From CAINVV01 sp037137375 (GTDB lineage: Bacteria; Bacteroidota; Bacteroidia; Bacteroidales; Prolixibacteraceae), in the NCBI GenBank assembly GCA_037137375.1, contig JBAXKJ010000004.1, forward strand, positions 144,729 through 208,728: a stretch of 64,000 nt of DNA. Direction: 5' to 3'. How positions within the stretch are numbered: the stretch's first letter is position 1; every line of letters begins with the position of its first letter. The notes beneath the pieces were generated by a model. The model had not been told where the DNA came from, searched no databases, and worked only from the letters and a program-made list of their open reading frames with translations. Shown one piece after another: positions 35,087 through 44,493 of this stretch. Position numbers and translations under genes: made by a program.

Positions 35087-35767
35087 ATGAGCAGTTTCAT
35101 GAGCGCCTCTATCGGGCGAAAGTTTTTTATGAGCATCACCGGACTATTCCTGATCTCATTTCTCCTTATTCACCTCACTTTGAACCTGTTTCTTACATTC
35201 GATGATTCCGGTAAACTCTTCAATCTAGCCGCTCACTTTATGGCGACTAATCCAATTATCCGGGTTATGGAACCTTTACTCGCGCTCGGATTTGTGATTC
35301 ACATCATCTGGTCGGGATGGATCACGCTGGAAAACATGAGGGCCCGCCCGCAAAAATACGAATATGGCGATCAGTTACTGAGTTGGTGGGCACCCGCGAA
35401 AAATATGTTTATCCTGGGTTCAATGGTATTGATTTTTCTCGTCATTCACATTTCCAATCTGTGGGTGAAAATGAAAATCACCGGCGATCCGTTGCTTACC
35501 AGCGTCAACGTGGACGGAACAGAGATGCACAATGCGTATGCGTTGGTTCGTAATCTTTTCCTAAACAGAAGGTATGATATGCTTTACATCGCCGGAGGGA
35601 TCCTGGTTGGCCTGCATATCACGCATGGTTTCTGGAGTGCTTTCCAGACCATTGGGTTGAATAATCAGATTTGGTTGAAGAGACTCAAGTGTCTGGCGAT
35701 CACGGTAGGTATTGTTTTCGCTATCGGCTTTTCCTACATCCCAATTTATTTTTTGATCAAATTCTAA
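35087..35767 (+). CDS. sdhC: Succinate dehydrogenase / fumarate reductase cytochrome b subunit
   Basis: Diheme membrane anchor that exchanges electrons with menaquinone. The 226-residue protein has five hydrophobic helices (about 15-35, 62-82, 105-125, 165-183, 203-223). Histidines H29, H72, H121 and H177 (or H180) fall inside helices and fit the four heme ligands of Wolinella-type FrdC. It is the first gene of sdhCAB, 24 bp ahead of sdhA. Whether the complex runs mainly as fumarate reductase or as succinate dehydrogenase cannot be read from sequence. Confidence 0.93.
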   Translation: MSSFMSASIGRKFFMSITGLFLISFLLIHLTLNLFLTFDDSGKLFNLAAHFMATNPIIRVMEPLLALGFVIHIIWSGWITLENMRARPQKYEYGDQLLSWWAPAKNMFILGSMVLIFLVIHISNLWVKMKITGDPLLTSVNVDGTEMHNAYALVRNLFLNRRYDMLYIAGGILVGLHITHGFWSAFQTIGLNNQIWLKRLKCLAITVGIVFAIGFSYIPIYFLIKF

Positions 35768-35791
35768 TAAGCAATTCAAAGTTTCCACAAA

Positions 35792-37732
35792 ATGAGCAAA
35801 CTGAATTCAAATATACCAGCCGGACCAATCGCCCAAAAATGGTCAAACCACAAGGCGAAAATTAAAGTTGTCAGCCCGGCCAACAAGCGTAAACTCGATG
35901 TAATTGTTGTTGGAACCGGATTAGCCGGTGCTTCCGCTGCCGCCTCACTCGCTGAGTTGGGATACAATGTCACTGCCTTCTGTTACCAGGATAGTCCCAG
36001 AAGGGCGCATTCCATCGCTGCACAGGGCGGTATCAATGCGGCAAAAAACTATCAGAATGACAACGATTCTGTTTATCGTCTTTTTTATGATACGATCAAG
36101 GGGGGTGATTATCGTGCCCGTGAGGCCAATGTTCACCGCCTCGCTGAGGTCTCTCCTAATATCATTGATCAGTGTGTGGCACAGGGAGTTCCATTCGCCC
36201 GCGAATATGGTGGCATGCTTTCCAACCGCTCCTTTGGCGGTGTCCTGGTAAGCCGGACTTTCTATGCACGTGGACAGACTGGTCAGCAGTTGTTACTGGG
36301 TGCCTACTCTGCCTTAAACCGTCAGATCAATGAGGGTACCGTGAAAATGAATACCCGCCACGAAATGCTCGATCTCGTTGTGATTGATGGCAAGGCCAGG
36401 GGAATCATCGCCCGTGACATGGTGACAGGTGAGGTGAAACGTTTTGGAGCTCATGCAGTCATTCTTGCGACCGGTGGTTACGGAAATGTCTTTTTTCTCT
36501 CAACCAACGCAATGGGTTGCAATGCCTCCGCTTCGTGGGTCGCCTACAAGAAGGGCGCCTTCTTTGCCAATCCCTGTTACGTGCAGATCCATCCCACGTG
36601 TATCCCCGTTCACGGCTCTCAGCAATCTAAACTCACTCTTATGTCAGAATCGTTGCGCAACGACGGACGCGTTTGGGTGCCAAGGAAAAAGGAGGATGCC
36701 GAGAAGCTTAGAAAAGGCGCGATTAAACCCAATGATATTCCGGATGAGGACCGCGACTTTTACCTGGAGCGCAGGTATCCTTCCTATGGGAACCTGGTTC
36801 CCCGCGACGTGGCTTCCAGGGCGGCTAAGGAGCGTTGTGATGCCGGATTCGGTGTGAACAAGGAAGGGATGGCGGTCTTCCTCGACTTCAAATATGCTAT
36901 CAACAGACTTGGAAAAGATACCATCGCCAAAAGGTATGGAAATCTTTTTCAGATGTACGAAAAGATTACAGATGTCGATCCTTACCAGGAACCGATGCAG
37001 ATCTATCCTGCCATCCACTATACCATGGGAGGAACCTGGGTCGATTATAACCTGATGACCTCCATACCAGGACTGTACTCACTTGGGGAGGCCAATTTCT
37101 CCGATCACGGGGCGAACCGTCTGGGTGCTTCCGCACTCATGCAAGGATTGGCAGATGGTTATTTTGTGCTGCCTTATACCATTGGCGACTATCTTGGTAA
37201 TGAAATCATGGTGCCAAAGATCAATACCAATGCTCCTGAATTTGAAGCGGCAGAAAAGGCGGTCGTAGAAAGACTCGAAAAACTCTTCAATATCAAGGGT
37301 AAGACTCCTGTGGATCACTTTCATAAAAAGCTGGGAACCATCCTCTGGGATTATGTCGGAATGTCGCGCAATGAAACCGGATTGAAAAAGGCCATCGAAG
37401 AGATTAAAGTACTTCGGAAGGAATTTTATGCCGACCTGCTCGTACCCGGAGAGCTGAAAAATGTAAATCCTGAACTGGAGAAAGCAGGCAGGGTAGCCGA
37501 TTTCCTTGAACTGGGAGAATTACTTGCCAGGGATGCTCTCAACCGGAAAGAATCGTGCGGAGGCCACTTTCGCGAGGAATCAGCCACAGAAGAAGGGGAA
37601 GCCAAACGCGATGATGAGAATTTTGCTTATGTGGCTGCCTGGGAATACACAGGTGTGGATGAAGAACCTGTTCTTCACAAGGAGGAATTGACCTTCGAGA
37701 CCATCGCATTGACCCAAAGGAGTTATAAATAA
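35792..37732 (+). CDS. sdhA: Succinate dehydrogenase / fumarate reductase flavoprotein subunit
   Basis: Catalytic FAD subunit, 646 residues. The dinucleotide fold is at the N-terminus (VVGTGLAGASAAASLAELGY), the covalent FAD histidine is in RRAHSIAAQGGIN, and substrate-binding segments include QIHPTCIP, a TMGGTWVDYNL stretch and GANRLGASALMQGLADGYF. The long N-terminal lead (about 30 residues) and C-terminal acidic tail are usual for the Bacteroidetes form. Spacing to sdhB is 28 bp. Confidence 0.96.
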   Translation: MSKLNSNIPAGPIAQKWSNHKAKIKVVSPANKRKLDVIVVGTGLAGASAAASLAELGYNVTAFCYQDSPRRAHSIAAQGGINAAKNYQNDNDSVYRLFYDTIKGGDYRAREANVHRLAEVSPNIIDQCVAQGVPFAREYGGMLSNRSFGGVLVSRTFYARGQTGQQLLLGAYSALNRQINEGTVKMNTRHEMLDLVVIDGKARGIIARDMVTGEVKRFGAHAVILATGGYGNVFFLSTNAMGCNASASWVAYKKGAFFANPCYVQIHPTCIPVHGSQQSKLTLMSESLRNDGRVWVPRKKEDAEKLRKGAIKPNDIPDEDRDFYLERRYPSYGNLVPRDVASRAAKERCDAGFGVNKEGMAVFLDFKYAINRLGKDTIAKRYGNLFQMYEKITDVDPYQEPMQIYPAIHYTMGGTWVDYNLMTSIPGLYSLGEANFSDHGANRLGASALMQGLADGYFVLPYTIGDYLGNEIMVPKINTNAPEFEAAEKAVVERLEKLFNIKGKTPVDHFHKKLGTILWDYVGMSRNETGLKKAIEEIKVLRKEFYADLLVPGELKNVNPELEKAGRVADFLELGELLARDALNRKESCGGHFREESATEEGEAKRDDENFAYVAAWEYTGVDEEPVLHKEELTFETIALTQRSYK

Positions 37733-37760
37733 TAGTTGAAGACTGATAAAAACGATCAAA

Positions 37761-38522
37761 ATGGCAGATATAATACTCAACAAAATATATGTAAAGGTTT
37801 GGAGGCAGAATAGTCCGAAAGCTAAGGGACGCTTTGAAACCTATCTGGTCGAGAATGTGTCGCAGGGCACTTCCTTCCTGGAGATGATCGACATCCTCAA
37901 TGACAAGCTGATACTGGAGGGAAAGGACCCAATTGCGTTCGATCACGATTGTCGCGAAGGAATATGTGGCATGTGTTCGATGTACATCAATGGTCACGCC
38001 CATGGACCGGATTCTGAGGTGACGACGTGCCAGCTGCATATGCGCAAATTCAGGGAAGGACAGACCATTGTCGTAGAGCCTTGGCGGGCTGCGGCTTTCC
38101 CGGTAATAAAAGATGTGATAGTGAATCGCACAGCTTTCGAAAAAATACAGCAGGCTGGTGGATATGTTTCTGTCAATACAGGTGGAGTACCCGATGGAAA
38201 TGTTATTCTCATTGGTCAGGACGATGCCGAGGAGGCCATGGATGCGGCTGCCTGTATCGGTTGCGGAGCATGCGTGGCAACTTGCAAGAACTCTTCTGCG
38301 ATGCTTTTCGTTGCAGCCAAAGTTTCACAATTGGCCAAGCTCCCACAAGGGAAGGTAGAGGCTAAACAACGTGCCAGGGCCATGGTGGCAAAAATGGATG
38401 AACTGGGTTTTGGAGGGTGTACCAACACAGGAGGATGCGAGCTAGCCTGTCCGAAAAGCATCTCGATTGCACACATCGCCAGGTTGAACAGGGAATACCT
38501 TACGGCCAAACTATCCGACTAA
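37761..38522 (+). CDS. sdhB: Succinate dehydrogenase / fumarate reductase iron-sulfur subunit
   Basis: A 253-residue subunit carrying the electron relay. All three clusters are present: 2Fe-2S (DCREGICGMCSMYINGH), 4Fe-4S (CIGCGACVATC) and 3Fe-4S (CTNTGGCELACPKSI). It ends the operon and is followed within 15 bp by a perfect 17-bp hairpin. Confidence 0.96.
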   Translation: MADIILNKIYVKVWRQNSPKAKGRFETYLVENVSQGTSFLEMIDILNDKLILEGKDPIAFDHDCREGICGMCSMYINGHAHGPDSEVTTCQLHMRKFREGQTIVVEPWRAAAFPVIKDVIVNRTAFEKIQQAGGYVSVNTGGVPDGNVILIGQDDAEEAMDAAACIGCGACVATCKNSSAMLFVAAKVSQLAKLPQGKVEAKQRARAMVAKMDELGFGGCTNTGGCELACPKSISIAHIARLNREYLTAKLSD

Positions 38523-38536
38523 AATTAATTGTAATG

Positions 38537-38575
38537 ATAACAGAAAACGCTGCTATATGCAGCGTTTTCTGTTAT
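38537..38575. terminator. Perfect terminator hairpin after sdhB
   Basis: Arms 38537-38553 and 38559-38575 pair perfectly over 17 bp (ATAACAGAAAACGCTGC) around the loop TATAT. The AAAA and TTTT runs lie inside the stem, as in many bidirectional terminators of AT-rich genomes. Confidence 0.88.
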
Positions 38576-38688
38576 GAACAACAGATAGTTAATAACTCCT
38601 GCCGACTCAAAGCTGGCGAAGTACTTTTGTTTTTTGAATATATATACCTTCGCCACAAGTCAAAAAATATTCCTGTTAATACTAAAAG

Positions 38689-39417
38689 ATGCCTTACAGA
38701 AGACTACCTAATACAGATCAGGCAAGATTAAGGGCCATCAACACGGCGATTTTGATGGGACAAAAGAAATCCAATGAGGAACTCGCATTTTCAGAAGTTA
38801 CCCTTAATCGTGTGAGAACATTTTTTCCTTTATTCGAAACAAATCTTATTCATCATAAATTGGCCAGATCCCAACAGGACAAGAACAGCCGTTCTTATCT
38901 GGAATTTGCCAAGAAAGCCAGAATATACCTCTCTCATTTCATCCAGATTCTGAATTTTGCGATTCAACGGGGGGATATGAAAGCGGATGTGCGTAATTTT
39001 TATGGCATGATTGGGGATAAAAAATCACCTTCTTTAATTCTTGAATCAGAATTGTTAGAGTGGGGTAAGAAGATCATTGAAGGGGAGCACCAAAGGGTTC
39101 TTCATGGGGGGAATCCTCTTTACAATCCCTCTATTGCCGTCGTAAAAGTGAAGTTTGATCAGTTTGTCGATGCCTATCATTTTCAAAAGACGCTGCAAAG
39201 CAATACGGCCAGATGGACCCTGAAGGTTGCAGGCATGAGGGCTGAGGCCGACGAGATTATCCTGGATATCTGGAATGAGGTAGAAGAGCACTTTGCCGAC
39301 TATCCTGAGGATCTCAAAAGGGAAAAGGCAACTGAATATGGTGTGGTCTATGTCTTCCGTCCAATGGAAAAGCAACGCACTGGTGCAGGTATCTTAAACA
39401 GGTTGAATCTGTTGTAA
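38689..39417 (+). CDS. Conserved hypothetical protein, soluble helical
   Basis: A 242-residue protein without signal peptide or membrane helices. The N-terminus (MPYRRLPNTDQARLRAINTA) is familiar from unannotated Bacteroidales proteins, but I know no function. The middle has long helices (residues 75-100 and 155-180), and two regions have an (E)xxxLxxW pattern. A near-consensus -7 element (TACCTTCG, 38645-38652) with TTTG at 38626-38629, 15 bp upstream, sits ahead of it. It is a single-gene unit, convergent with the DUF6048 gene. Confidence 0.7.
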   Translation: MPYRRLPNTDQARLRAINTAILMGQKKSNEELAFSEVTLNRVRTFFPLFETNLIHHKLARSQQDKNSRSYLEFAKKARIYLSHFIQILNFAIQRGDMKADVRNFYGMIGDKKSPSLILESELLEWGKKIIEGEHQRVLHGGNPLYNPSIAVVKVKFDQFVDAYHFQKTLQSNTARWTLKVAGMRAEADEIILDIWNEVEEHFADYPEDLKREKATEYGVVYVFRPMEKQRTGAGILNRLNLL

Positions 39418-39440
39418 ACTAGCTCTTTCGCTGAAGAAAA

Positions 39441-40262
39441 TCAGAATTGTCTATTATTTCCACCCATTGATCCCGAATTCATCCGGTTGTTGCGGTTGTT
39501 GCCGTTTTGATTGTTGTAATCAGGATCATCGGGATCCAGTTCCTGATCAGAATCCTTGCGGTCACGTCCTCCAGTCTTGAGCGGTTTTGGGATAGTCTTG
39601 GTCTTAATCAAAGGAAGCCGGTAAGCTAATGTAATAGAAAAATCGAATGGCACCTCGGAACTTGTATTTCCTAATCCCGGGATGATATATGGTTTAACAT
39701 GCGAGTCTTTCGTTACGAGGATAGGAAATTTCGCCCTTACTGTCCAGCCGAAGAAGAAATTTCTTAGCAGTTCTCCCTTCAATCCAAAAACTAACTCTCC
39801 CCAATGAGCGCTCATGAAATTTTTTGGGAAAGCATTCTGGGTTGTTCCCCAATAATTCGTATAAGTAGAGGAGAGCGTCTCCTGCGCAAAGACACTGAAT
39901 CCGTATCTCAAACCGACAAAAACAAGGTCATTATCTGATAAAGATTCGAATTTATTGATGTTCAGATCAAAACCGATTCTTGCATACGTTCCTTTGTTGG
40001 TGTAGTGAAAGGAATCCTTGTTGTCGTCAATACTTAAGTAACCAGCTTCAACGGTGGGAAACCAATTGCCTTTATAGGGATAATCTGCCTGAATTTCGAA
40101 GCCACCTTTTGTGGCACTCTGGAAATATGGCATCATAAATCTGGAAATGTCTATCCCGAAGCGGGGACCTTCGTACCTCCACTCTTCCGGTTTTTTCTGC
40201 GCATGGCCCCAAAGCGGACTAATTAGCAGTAAGATGAAGATAGACCGTAAGATTTTGTCCAT
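39441..40262 (-). CDS. DUF6048 family outer-membrane protein
   Basis: A 273-residue exported protein: signal peptide (MDKILRSIFILLLISPLWGHA-Q-like, from the ATG at 40262), then alternating strands typical of an 8-10-strand barrel (WFPTVEAGYLSI, YARIGFDLNI, LVFVGLRYGFSVF, ITLAYRLPLI). The C-terminal tail is Asp/Asn-rich (EQ LDPDDPDYNN-like) and probably unfolded. Its start overlaps the end of the DUF6452 gene. The pair is conserved in Bacteroidales; the function is unknown. Confidence 0.75.
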   Translation of the reverse strand: MDKILRSIFILLLISPLWGHAQKKPEEWRYEGPRFGIDISRFMMPYFQSATKGGFEIQADYPYKGNWFPTVEAGYLSIDDNKDSFHYTNKGTYARIGFDLNINKFESLSDNDLVFVGLRYGFSVFAQETLSSTYTNYWGTTQNAFPKNFMSAHWGELVFGLKGELLRNFFFGWTVRAKFPILVTKDSHVKPYIIPGLGNTSSEVPFDFSITLAYRLPLIKTKTIPKPLKTGGRDRKDSDQELDPDDPDYNNQNGNNRNNRMNSGSMGGNNRQF

Positions 40263-40710
40263 TGGTGGCATAAGTTTCTACAGATTTCGGATCAACAGTT
40301 GTGTTGTTAACTCTCATTGAATCAACAAGTCCGGAGTGCTTTGTGGCATTCAGCTGATAATATGGTGCAAAGCCGCAGCTTTGAGAAATTAACTGGATAT
40401 TCATGGTGTGCCTGACCCAGAAACTACTAACCTTGTTGTTGAAATAGAGCACAAACCCGGTCGAATCCGAATCCAGCTTCAGTGGCAAGGCTATCCTTTT
40501 TACCAATGCGGTATCTTTGCTGAGGTAAAGGGTATCGCCTTTAGCGTTTTTTCCGTATCCACGGATGACAACCGGACCGATCTTTTGTGATTTGACCCCA
40601 GTTAAAGTTGTGACCATCAAGGTGTCAGTTGATTCGTAACAGCGGGATCCACTGTTACAGGAAATGAGTAGCATGACAGCAAAAATGATCAGTAAGATCC
40701 GGACGCGCAT
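40219..40710 (-). CDS. DUF6452 family lipoprotein
   Basis: A 163-residue lipoprotein with lipid site C18 (AVMLLISCNSGSRC). The body is beta-rich, with motifs such as VVIRGYGK and FWVRHTMNIQLISQSCGF that match the DUF6452 pattern I recall. It overlaps the downstream DUF6048 gene by 44 bp from the ATG at 40262, showing translational coupling and suggesting that the two products act together at the outer membrane. Confidence 0.72.
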   Translation of the reverse strand: MRVRILLIIFAVMLLISCNSGSRCYESTDTLMVTTLTGVKSQKIGPVVIRGYGKNAKGDTLYLSKDTALVKRIALPLKLDSDSTGFVLYFNNKVSSFWVRHTMNIQLISQSCGFAPYYQLNATKHSGLVDSMRVNNTTVDPKSVETYATNGQNLTVYLHLTAN

Positions 40711-40741
40711 TCGACGACGAAATTTGTTGAGTATAGGACGG

Positions 40742-40749
40742 CAAATATA
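40742..40749 (-). promoter_or_regulatory. -7 box for the DUF6452-DUF6048 unit
   Basis: On the minus strand TATATTTG matches TAnnTTTG exactly, 31 bp before the ATG at 40710. I see no -33 TTTG at the proper distance. Confidence 0.5.
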
Positions 40750-40790
40750 ATCAATTTGGTGGATGGGATTTATACCCGAAAAATAATTGA

Positions 40791-40798
40791 TAGTTTTG
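40791..40798 (+). promoter_or_regulatory. -7 box for the metallophosphoesterase gene
   Basis: TAGTTTTG matches TAnnTTTG exactly and lies 19 bp before the ATG at 40818. It is divergent from the DUF6452 box 42 bp away. The position argues against use of the earlier TTG at 40812 as start. Confidence 0.5.
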
Positions 40799-40817
40799 CC
40801 TTTCTAAAAAATTGGAT

Positions 40818-41966
40818 ATGAGGACTCTTTCTTTTGTGATATTTTTCGGAATAGTGCTGCTGGTCTATTCATTTTTGAACTATTTGGTCTTTTCCAGAGG
40901 GCTGATCATCTTCTCCACTACTCCTGCGTTAAAAAAATGGTACACCATCCTATTTTGGGTTGTTGCCGGTAGTTTCCTGGTTGGAATGTTTTGGGAACGT
41001 ACAGCCTCTTCTATAGTCAGTGAATGGGTATACCGGGTCGGGGCTTTCTGGCTGGCTTTCATGTTCTATTTTCTAATGACCATGTTGGCTATGGACATTG
41101 TCAGGCTCTTCAATTATTTCTTCCATTTTTTACCTGAATTTTCCCCTGCTGGGAAACTCAATCTGGGATATGCCATTATCGGACTGGTTACCATGATAGT
41201 CATAGGAGGATATATCAATGCCTTAAACACCAGGATAAAAGAGATCCCACTGACGATTCACAAGAAGGTAACAGGTGTTTCCGAACTGAAAATTTTAATG
41301 GCTTCCGACATCCATCTCGGAGCCCTGATCGGGGAGCGCCAGGAGCTAAAGCTGGTTCGGATTATCAACGAACAGAAGCCCGATCTGGTGCTTTTATGCG
41401 GCGACCTTGTTGACGGGGATATCGGTCCGGTGCTCCGAAAGAACCTGGGCAGACATATTCAGGAAATCAAGACGCCTCTTGGTGTCTATGCCATCCCGGG
41501 AAACCACGAATACATCGGTGGGATTCAGAACACCCTTCCTTATTTGCAAAGCATAAATATAAAGGTGCTAAGGGATGAGGTCGTTACCCTGGCAGACGGA
41601 ATTCAGCTTGTCGGCCGGGATGACCGCGACAGCCGTCGGATGGGTGGTGGGTCCAATCCGCATGACCTGAAAACTTTAACAAAAGACCTGGATCATGACA
41701 AACCAATTATTATCATGAACCATCAGCCATTCAATTTGAATGAAGCGGTGGAAGTAGGGGCGGACCTTCATTTGTCAGGCCATACCCACAACGGACAGAT
41801 GTGGCCGTTCAATTATATCACGGAGGCGATCTTTGAACTCAGTTGGGGATTGAAGCAAAAAGGCAATACGACTTTCTATGTTTCCTCAGGATTTGGTTCC
41901 TGGGGACCTCCCGTACGCATAGGAAATACGCCGGAAGTCGTGATTTTCAGGATTAAGTTTGAGTAA
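40818..41966 (+). CDS. Membrane-anchored metallophosphoesterase
   Basis: A 382-residue protein with four to five N-terminal membrane helices (about residues 1-140) and a C-terminal calcineurin-like phosphoesterase domain. The dinuclear metal motifs are complete and in order: ASDIHLGAL, LCGDLVDGD, PGNHEY, NHQPF and SGHTHNGQ. The arrangement is that of YaeI/YkuE-type enzymes, some of which act on lipid-linked substrates; the substrate here is unknown. It sits alone between divergent DUF6452 and lepA. Confidence 0.9.
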   Translation: MRTLSFVIFFGIVLLVYSFLNYLVFSRGLIIFSTTPALKKWYTILFWVVAGSFLVGMFWERTASSIVSEWVYRVGAFWLAFMFYFLMTMLAMDIVRLFNYFFHFLPEFSPAGKLNLGYAIIGLVTMIVIGGYINALNTRIKEIPLTIHKKVTGVSELKILMASDIHLGALIGERQELKLVRIINEQKPDLVLLCGDLVDGDIGPVLRKNLGRHIQEIKTPLGVYAIPGNHEYIGGIQNTLPYLQSINIKVLRDEVVTLADGIQLVGRDDRDSRRMGGGSNPHDLKTLTKDLDHDKPIIIMNHQPFNLNEAVEVGADLHLSGHTHNGQMWPFNYITEAIFELSWGLKQKGNTTFYVSSGFGSWGPPVRIGNTPEVVIFRIKFE

Positions 41967-41985
41967 ATTTTTTTGACTATCTTTG
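41958..41985 (+). promoter_or_regulatory. Promoter of lepA
   Basis: TTTG (41958-41961, inside the previous gene's end) and TATCTTTG (41978-41985) are spaced by 16 bp, slightly short. The -7 box is a perfect match and lies 19 bp ahead of the ATG at 42005. Confidence 0.65.
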
Positions 41986-42004
41986 CGCAGTTTTTTAAAT
42001 AGGA

Positions 42005-43801
42005 ATGTCAAGCATGAATAATATCCGAAATTTCTGCATTATAGCCCACATTGATCATGGGAAGAGTACGCTCGCCGACCGTCTGCTGGAGATGACCTCG
42101 ACGATCAATGCCCGTGACATGGAAGCGCAAGTGCTGGATAACATGGATCTTGAGAAGGAGCGGGGTATCACGATAAAGAGCCACGCCATACAGATGGAGT
42201 ATTTCCACGAAGGTGATAAATATCTCCTTAATCTCATTGATACTCCAGGGCATGTTGACTTTTCCTATGAGGTTTCGCGCTCCATTGCAGCCTGCGAAGG
42301 AGCTTTGCTGATCATCGATGCGACACAGGGCATCCAGGCACAGACGATCTCCAACCTTTACCTGGCCATTGAGCATGACCTTGAGATAATTCCCATCCTG
42401 AACAAGATGGATCTCCCCAATGCCATGCCGGAAATTGTGGAAGATCAGATTATTGAATTAATTGGATGCAAGCGTTCTACCATCATCAGGGCATCCGGTA
42501 AGACAGGCGACGGTGTTGCAGAGATACTTGAACGCATTCTGACTGATATTCCACCACCGGCAGGAGATCCTGAGGCTCCATTGCAAGCATTGATTTTTGA
42601 CTCGGTCTTCAACCAGTTTCGTGGGGTGATTGCCTATATGAAAGTAGCCAACGGCACTGTGAAGAAGGGTGACATGGTGAAGTTTTTCGCCACAGATAAA
42701 CAATATTCGGTCGATGAGGTCGGCGTGCTTAAGATGGGGCTTGAGATACGGGATGAGATGAGTGCCGGAGATGTTGGGTACATCATTTGCGGCATCAAGA
42801 CTGCCCGTGAAATCAAGGTTGGGGATACCATCACCAACGTTAAGAATCCTTGTCTTACCATGATTTCCGGATTTGAAGAGGTCAAGCCAATGGTCTTTGC
42901 CGGCGTATATCCTATTGACAGTGAGGATTATGAAGATCTTCGGGCTGCCATGGAGAAGCTTCAGCTGAACGATGCATCGCTGACTTATGTCCCTGAATCG
43001 TCCATGGCGCTGGGTTTTGGTTTCCGCTGCGGATTCCTTGGGTTGTTGCACATGGAAATTGTTCAGGAGCGGCTCGATCGCGAGTTCGATATGAACGTGA
43101 TCACCACTGTTCCGAACGTCTCTTACATGATCACTACCCGTGCAGGGGAGGTCTTCGAGGTATATAATCCGGCTGGTTTGCCTGAATCCACGCTGATAGA
43201 AGTGATTGAAGAGCCATTTATCCATGCCCAGATTATCACGAGATCTGAGTTTATCGGCTCGATTATGACCCTTTGTCTCGACAAACGAGGCATGCTGACG
43301 AAGCAGGATTACCTGACAGCAGACAGGGCAGAGTTATCTTTCGATATGCCGCTTGGGGAGATTGTCATTGATTTTTACGACAAACTGAAGAGTATCTCAA
43401 AGGGATACGCCTCGTTTGATTATCATATTACCGGCTATCGTCCGGCCAAATTGGTTAAGCTGGATATTTTGCTGAACGGTGAGCCTGTCGATGCGCTTTC
43501 AACCTTGTTGCATGTAGACAATGCCTACAATTTTGGACGGCGTATTTGCGAGAAACTGAAGGAGCTGATCCCGAGGCAGCAGTATGATGTGGCCATTCAG
43601 GGAGCGATCGGGGCCAAGATCATTTCCCGCGAAACAGTTAAGGCAGTACGCAAGGATGTGACTGCCAAATGTTATGGCGGTGACATCACGCGCAAGCGAA
43701 AACTGTTGGACAAACAGAAGAAAGGCAAAAAGCGGATGAAACAGATTGGTAACGTCGAGGTACCCCAGAAAGCCTTCCTTGCGGTACTTAAACTTGATTA
43801 G
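42005..43801 (+). CDS. lepA: Elongation factor 4 (LepA)
   Basis: Ribosome-bound GTPase that back-translocates or rescues stalled ribosomes. The 598-residue protein has the G1 motif AHIDHGKSTLADRLLE, G3 DTPGHVDFSYEVSR, G4 NKMDLP, EF-G-like domains, and the LepA-specific C-terminal domain with YGGDITRKRKLLDKQKKGKKR. It ends with a four-base overlap against convergent rprY. A second ATG at 42014 is an equally possible start. Confidence 0.97.
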   Translation: MSSMNNIRNFCIIAHIDHGKSTLADRLLEMTSTINARDMEAQVLDNMDLEKERGITIKSHAIQMEYFHEGDKYLLNLIDTPGHVDFSYEVSRSIAACEGALLIIDATQGIQAQTISNLYLAIEHDLEIIPILNKMDLPNAMPEIVEDQIIELIGCKRSTIIRASGKTGDGVAEILERILTDIPPPAGDPEAPLQALIFDSVFNQFRGVIAYMKVANGTVKKGDMVKFFATDKQYSVDEVGVLKMGLEIRDEMSAGDVGYIICGIKTAREIKVGDTITNVKNPCLTMISGFEEVKPMVFAGVYPIDSEDYEDLRAAMEKLQLNDASLTYVPESSMALGFGFRCGFLGLLHMEIVQERLDREFDMNVITTVPNVSYMITTRAGEVFEVYNPAGLPESTLIEVIEEPFIHAQIITRSEFIGSIMTLCLDKRGMLTKQDYLTADRAELSFDMPLGEIVIDFYDKLKSISKGYASFDYHITGYRPAKLVKLDILLNGEPVDALSTLLHVDNAYNFGRRICEKLKELIPRQQYDVAIQGAIGAKIISRETVKAVRKDVTAKCYGGDITRKRKLLDKQKKGKKRMKQIGNVEVPQKAFLAVLKLD

Positions 43802-44484
43802 ATAATCAGTTTATACCCTTTCCCGTGGATGTTGATAATCTCAATTCCCTCTTCCTCTTTTAAATGCTTCCTAAGCTTGGTAATGTAAACATCCATGCTT
43901 CTGGCGTTGAAATAATTGTCATCCACCCAGATGGTCTTTAGGGCATAATTTCTCTCCAGTACCTTATTGGCATTGACACACAGAAGTCTGAGCAGTTCCG
44001 ACTCTTTGGTAGTCAGTTTGGTGCTGTCGTTGGCATCTGAAAGCGTTTGTTTTCTAGCATCAAAAGTAAAACGGCCCAACTTGAAGACAACCTGCGTATT
44101 ATCGGCTTCACCAAGAGTTCTTCTCAGGATTGCCTCGATACGGAAGATGAGCTCTTCCATGCTGAAGGGTTTGGTCATGTAATCGTCGGCCCCGATGCGG
44201 AATCCCTCGATCACATCTTCCTTCATATTTTTTGCTGTCAGGAAGATGATAGGTATTTCACTGTTGATCATCCTAACATCCTTTGCGAGGGTGAAGCCAT
44301 CTTTTTTTGGCATCATCACGTCAAAGATGCACAGGTCATACTGATTCTTCTGAAAGCCTTTGAATGCGGCTTCCCCGTCAGGATAAAGATCTGTATCGTA
44401 GCCTTTTGCAATCAGATATTCTCTGAGTAACGAACCCAGATTTTCGTCGTCTTCGCTTAAAATAACTCTCATCTTCTTTTCCAT
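43798..44484 (-). CDS. rprY: Response regulator RprY (OmpR family)
   Basis: DNA-binding output of the RprXY two-component system. The 228-residue protein has a receiver domain with acidic pocket E11-D12-D13, phosphoacceptor D55 (CIFDVMMPKKDGF) and K105-region KPFSMEEL, then a winged-helix domain (LTTKESELLRLL, RSMDVYITKLRKHL). It lies 9 bp after the sensor gene. RprXY is known from Bacteroides; its physiological signal is not well defined. Confidence 0.92.
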   Translation of the reverse strand: MEKKMRVILSEDDENLGSLLREYLIAKGYDTDLYPDGEAAFKGFQKNQYDLCIFDVMMPKKDGFTLAKDVRMINSEIPIIFLTAKNMKEDVIEGFRIGADDYMTKPFSMEELIFRIEAILRRTLGEADNTQVVFKLGRFTFDARKQTLSDANDSTKLTTKESELLRLLCVNANKVLERNYALKTIWVDDNYFNARSMDVYITKLRKHLKEEEGIEIINIHGKGYKLII

Positions 44485-44493
44485 TTTATTATA

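Noticed and set aside
42458..43225. 255-codon open frame opposite lepA
   Set aside because: Antisense to the conserved lepA coding sequence; its composition reflects the codon bias of lepA.
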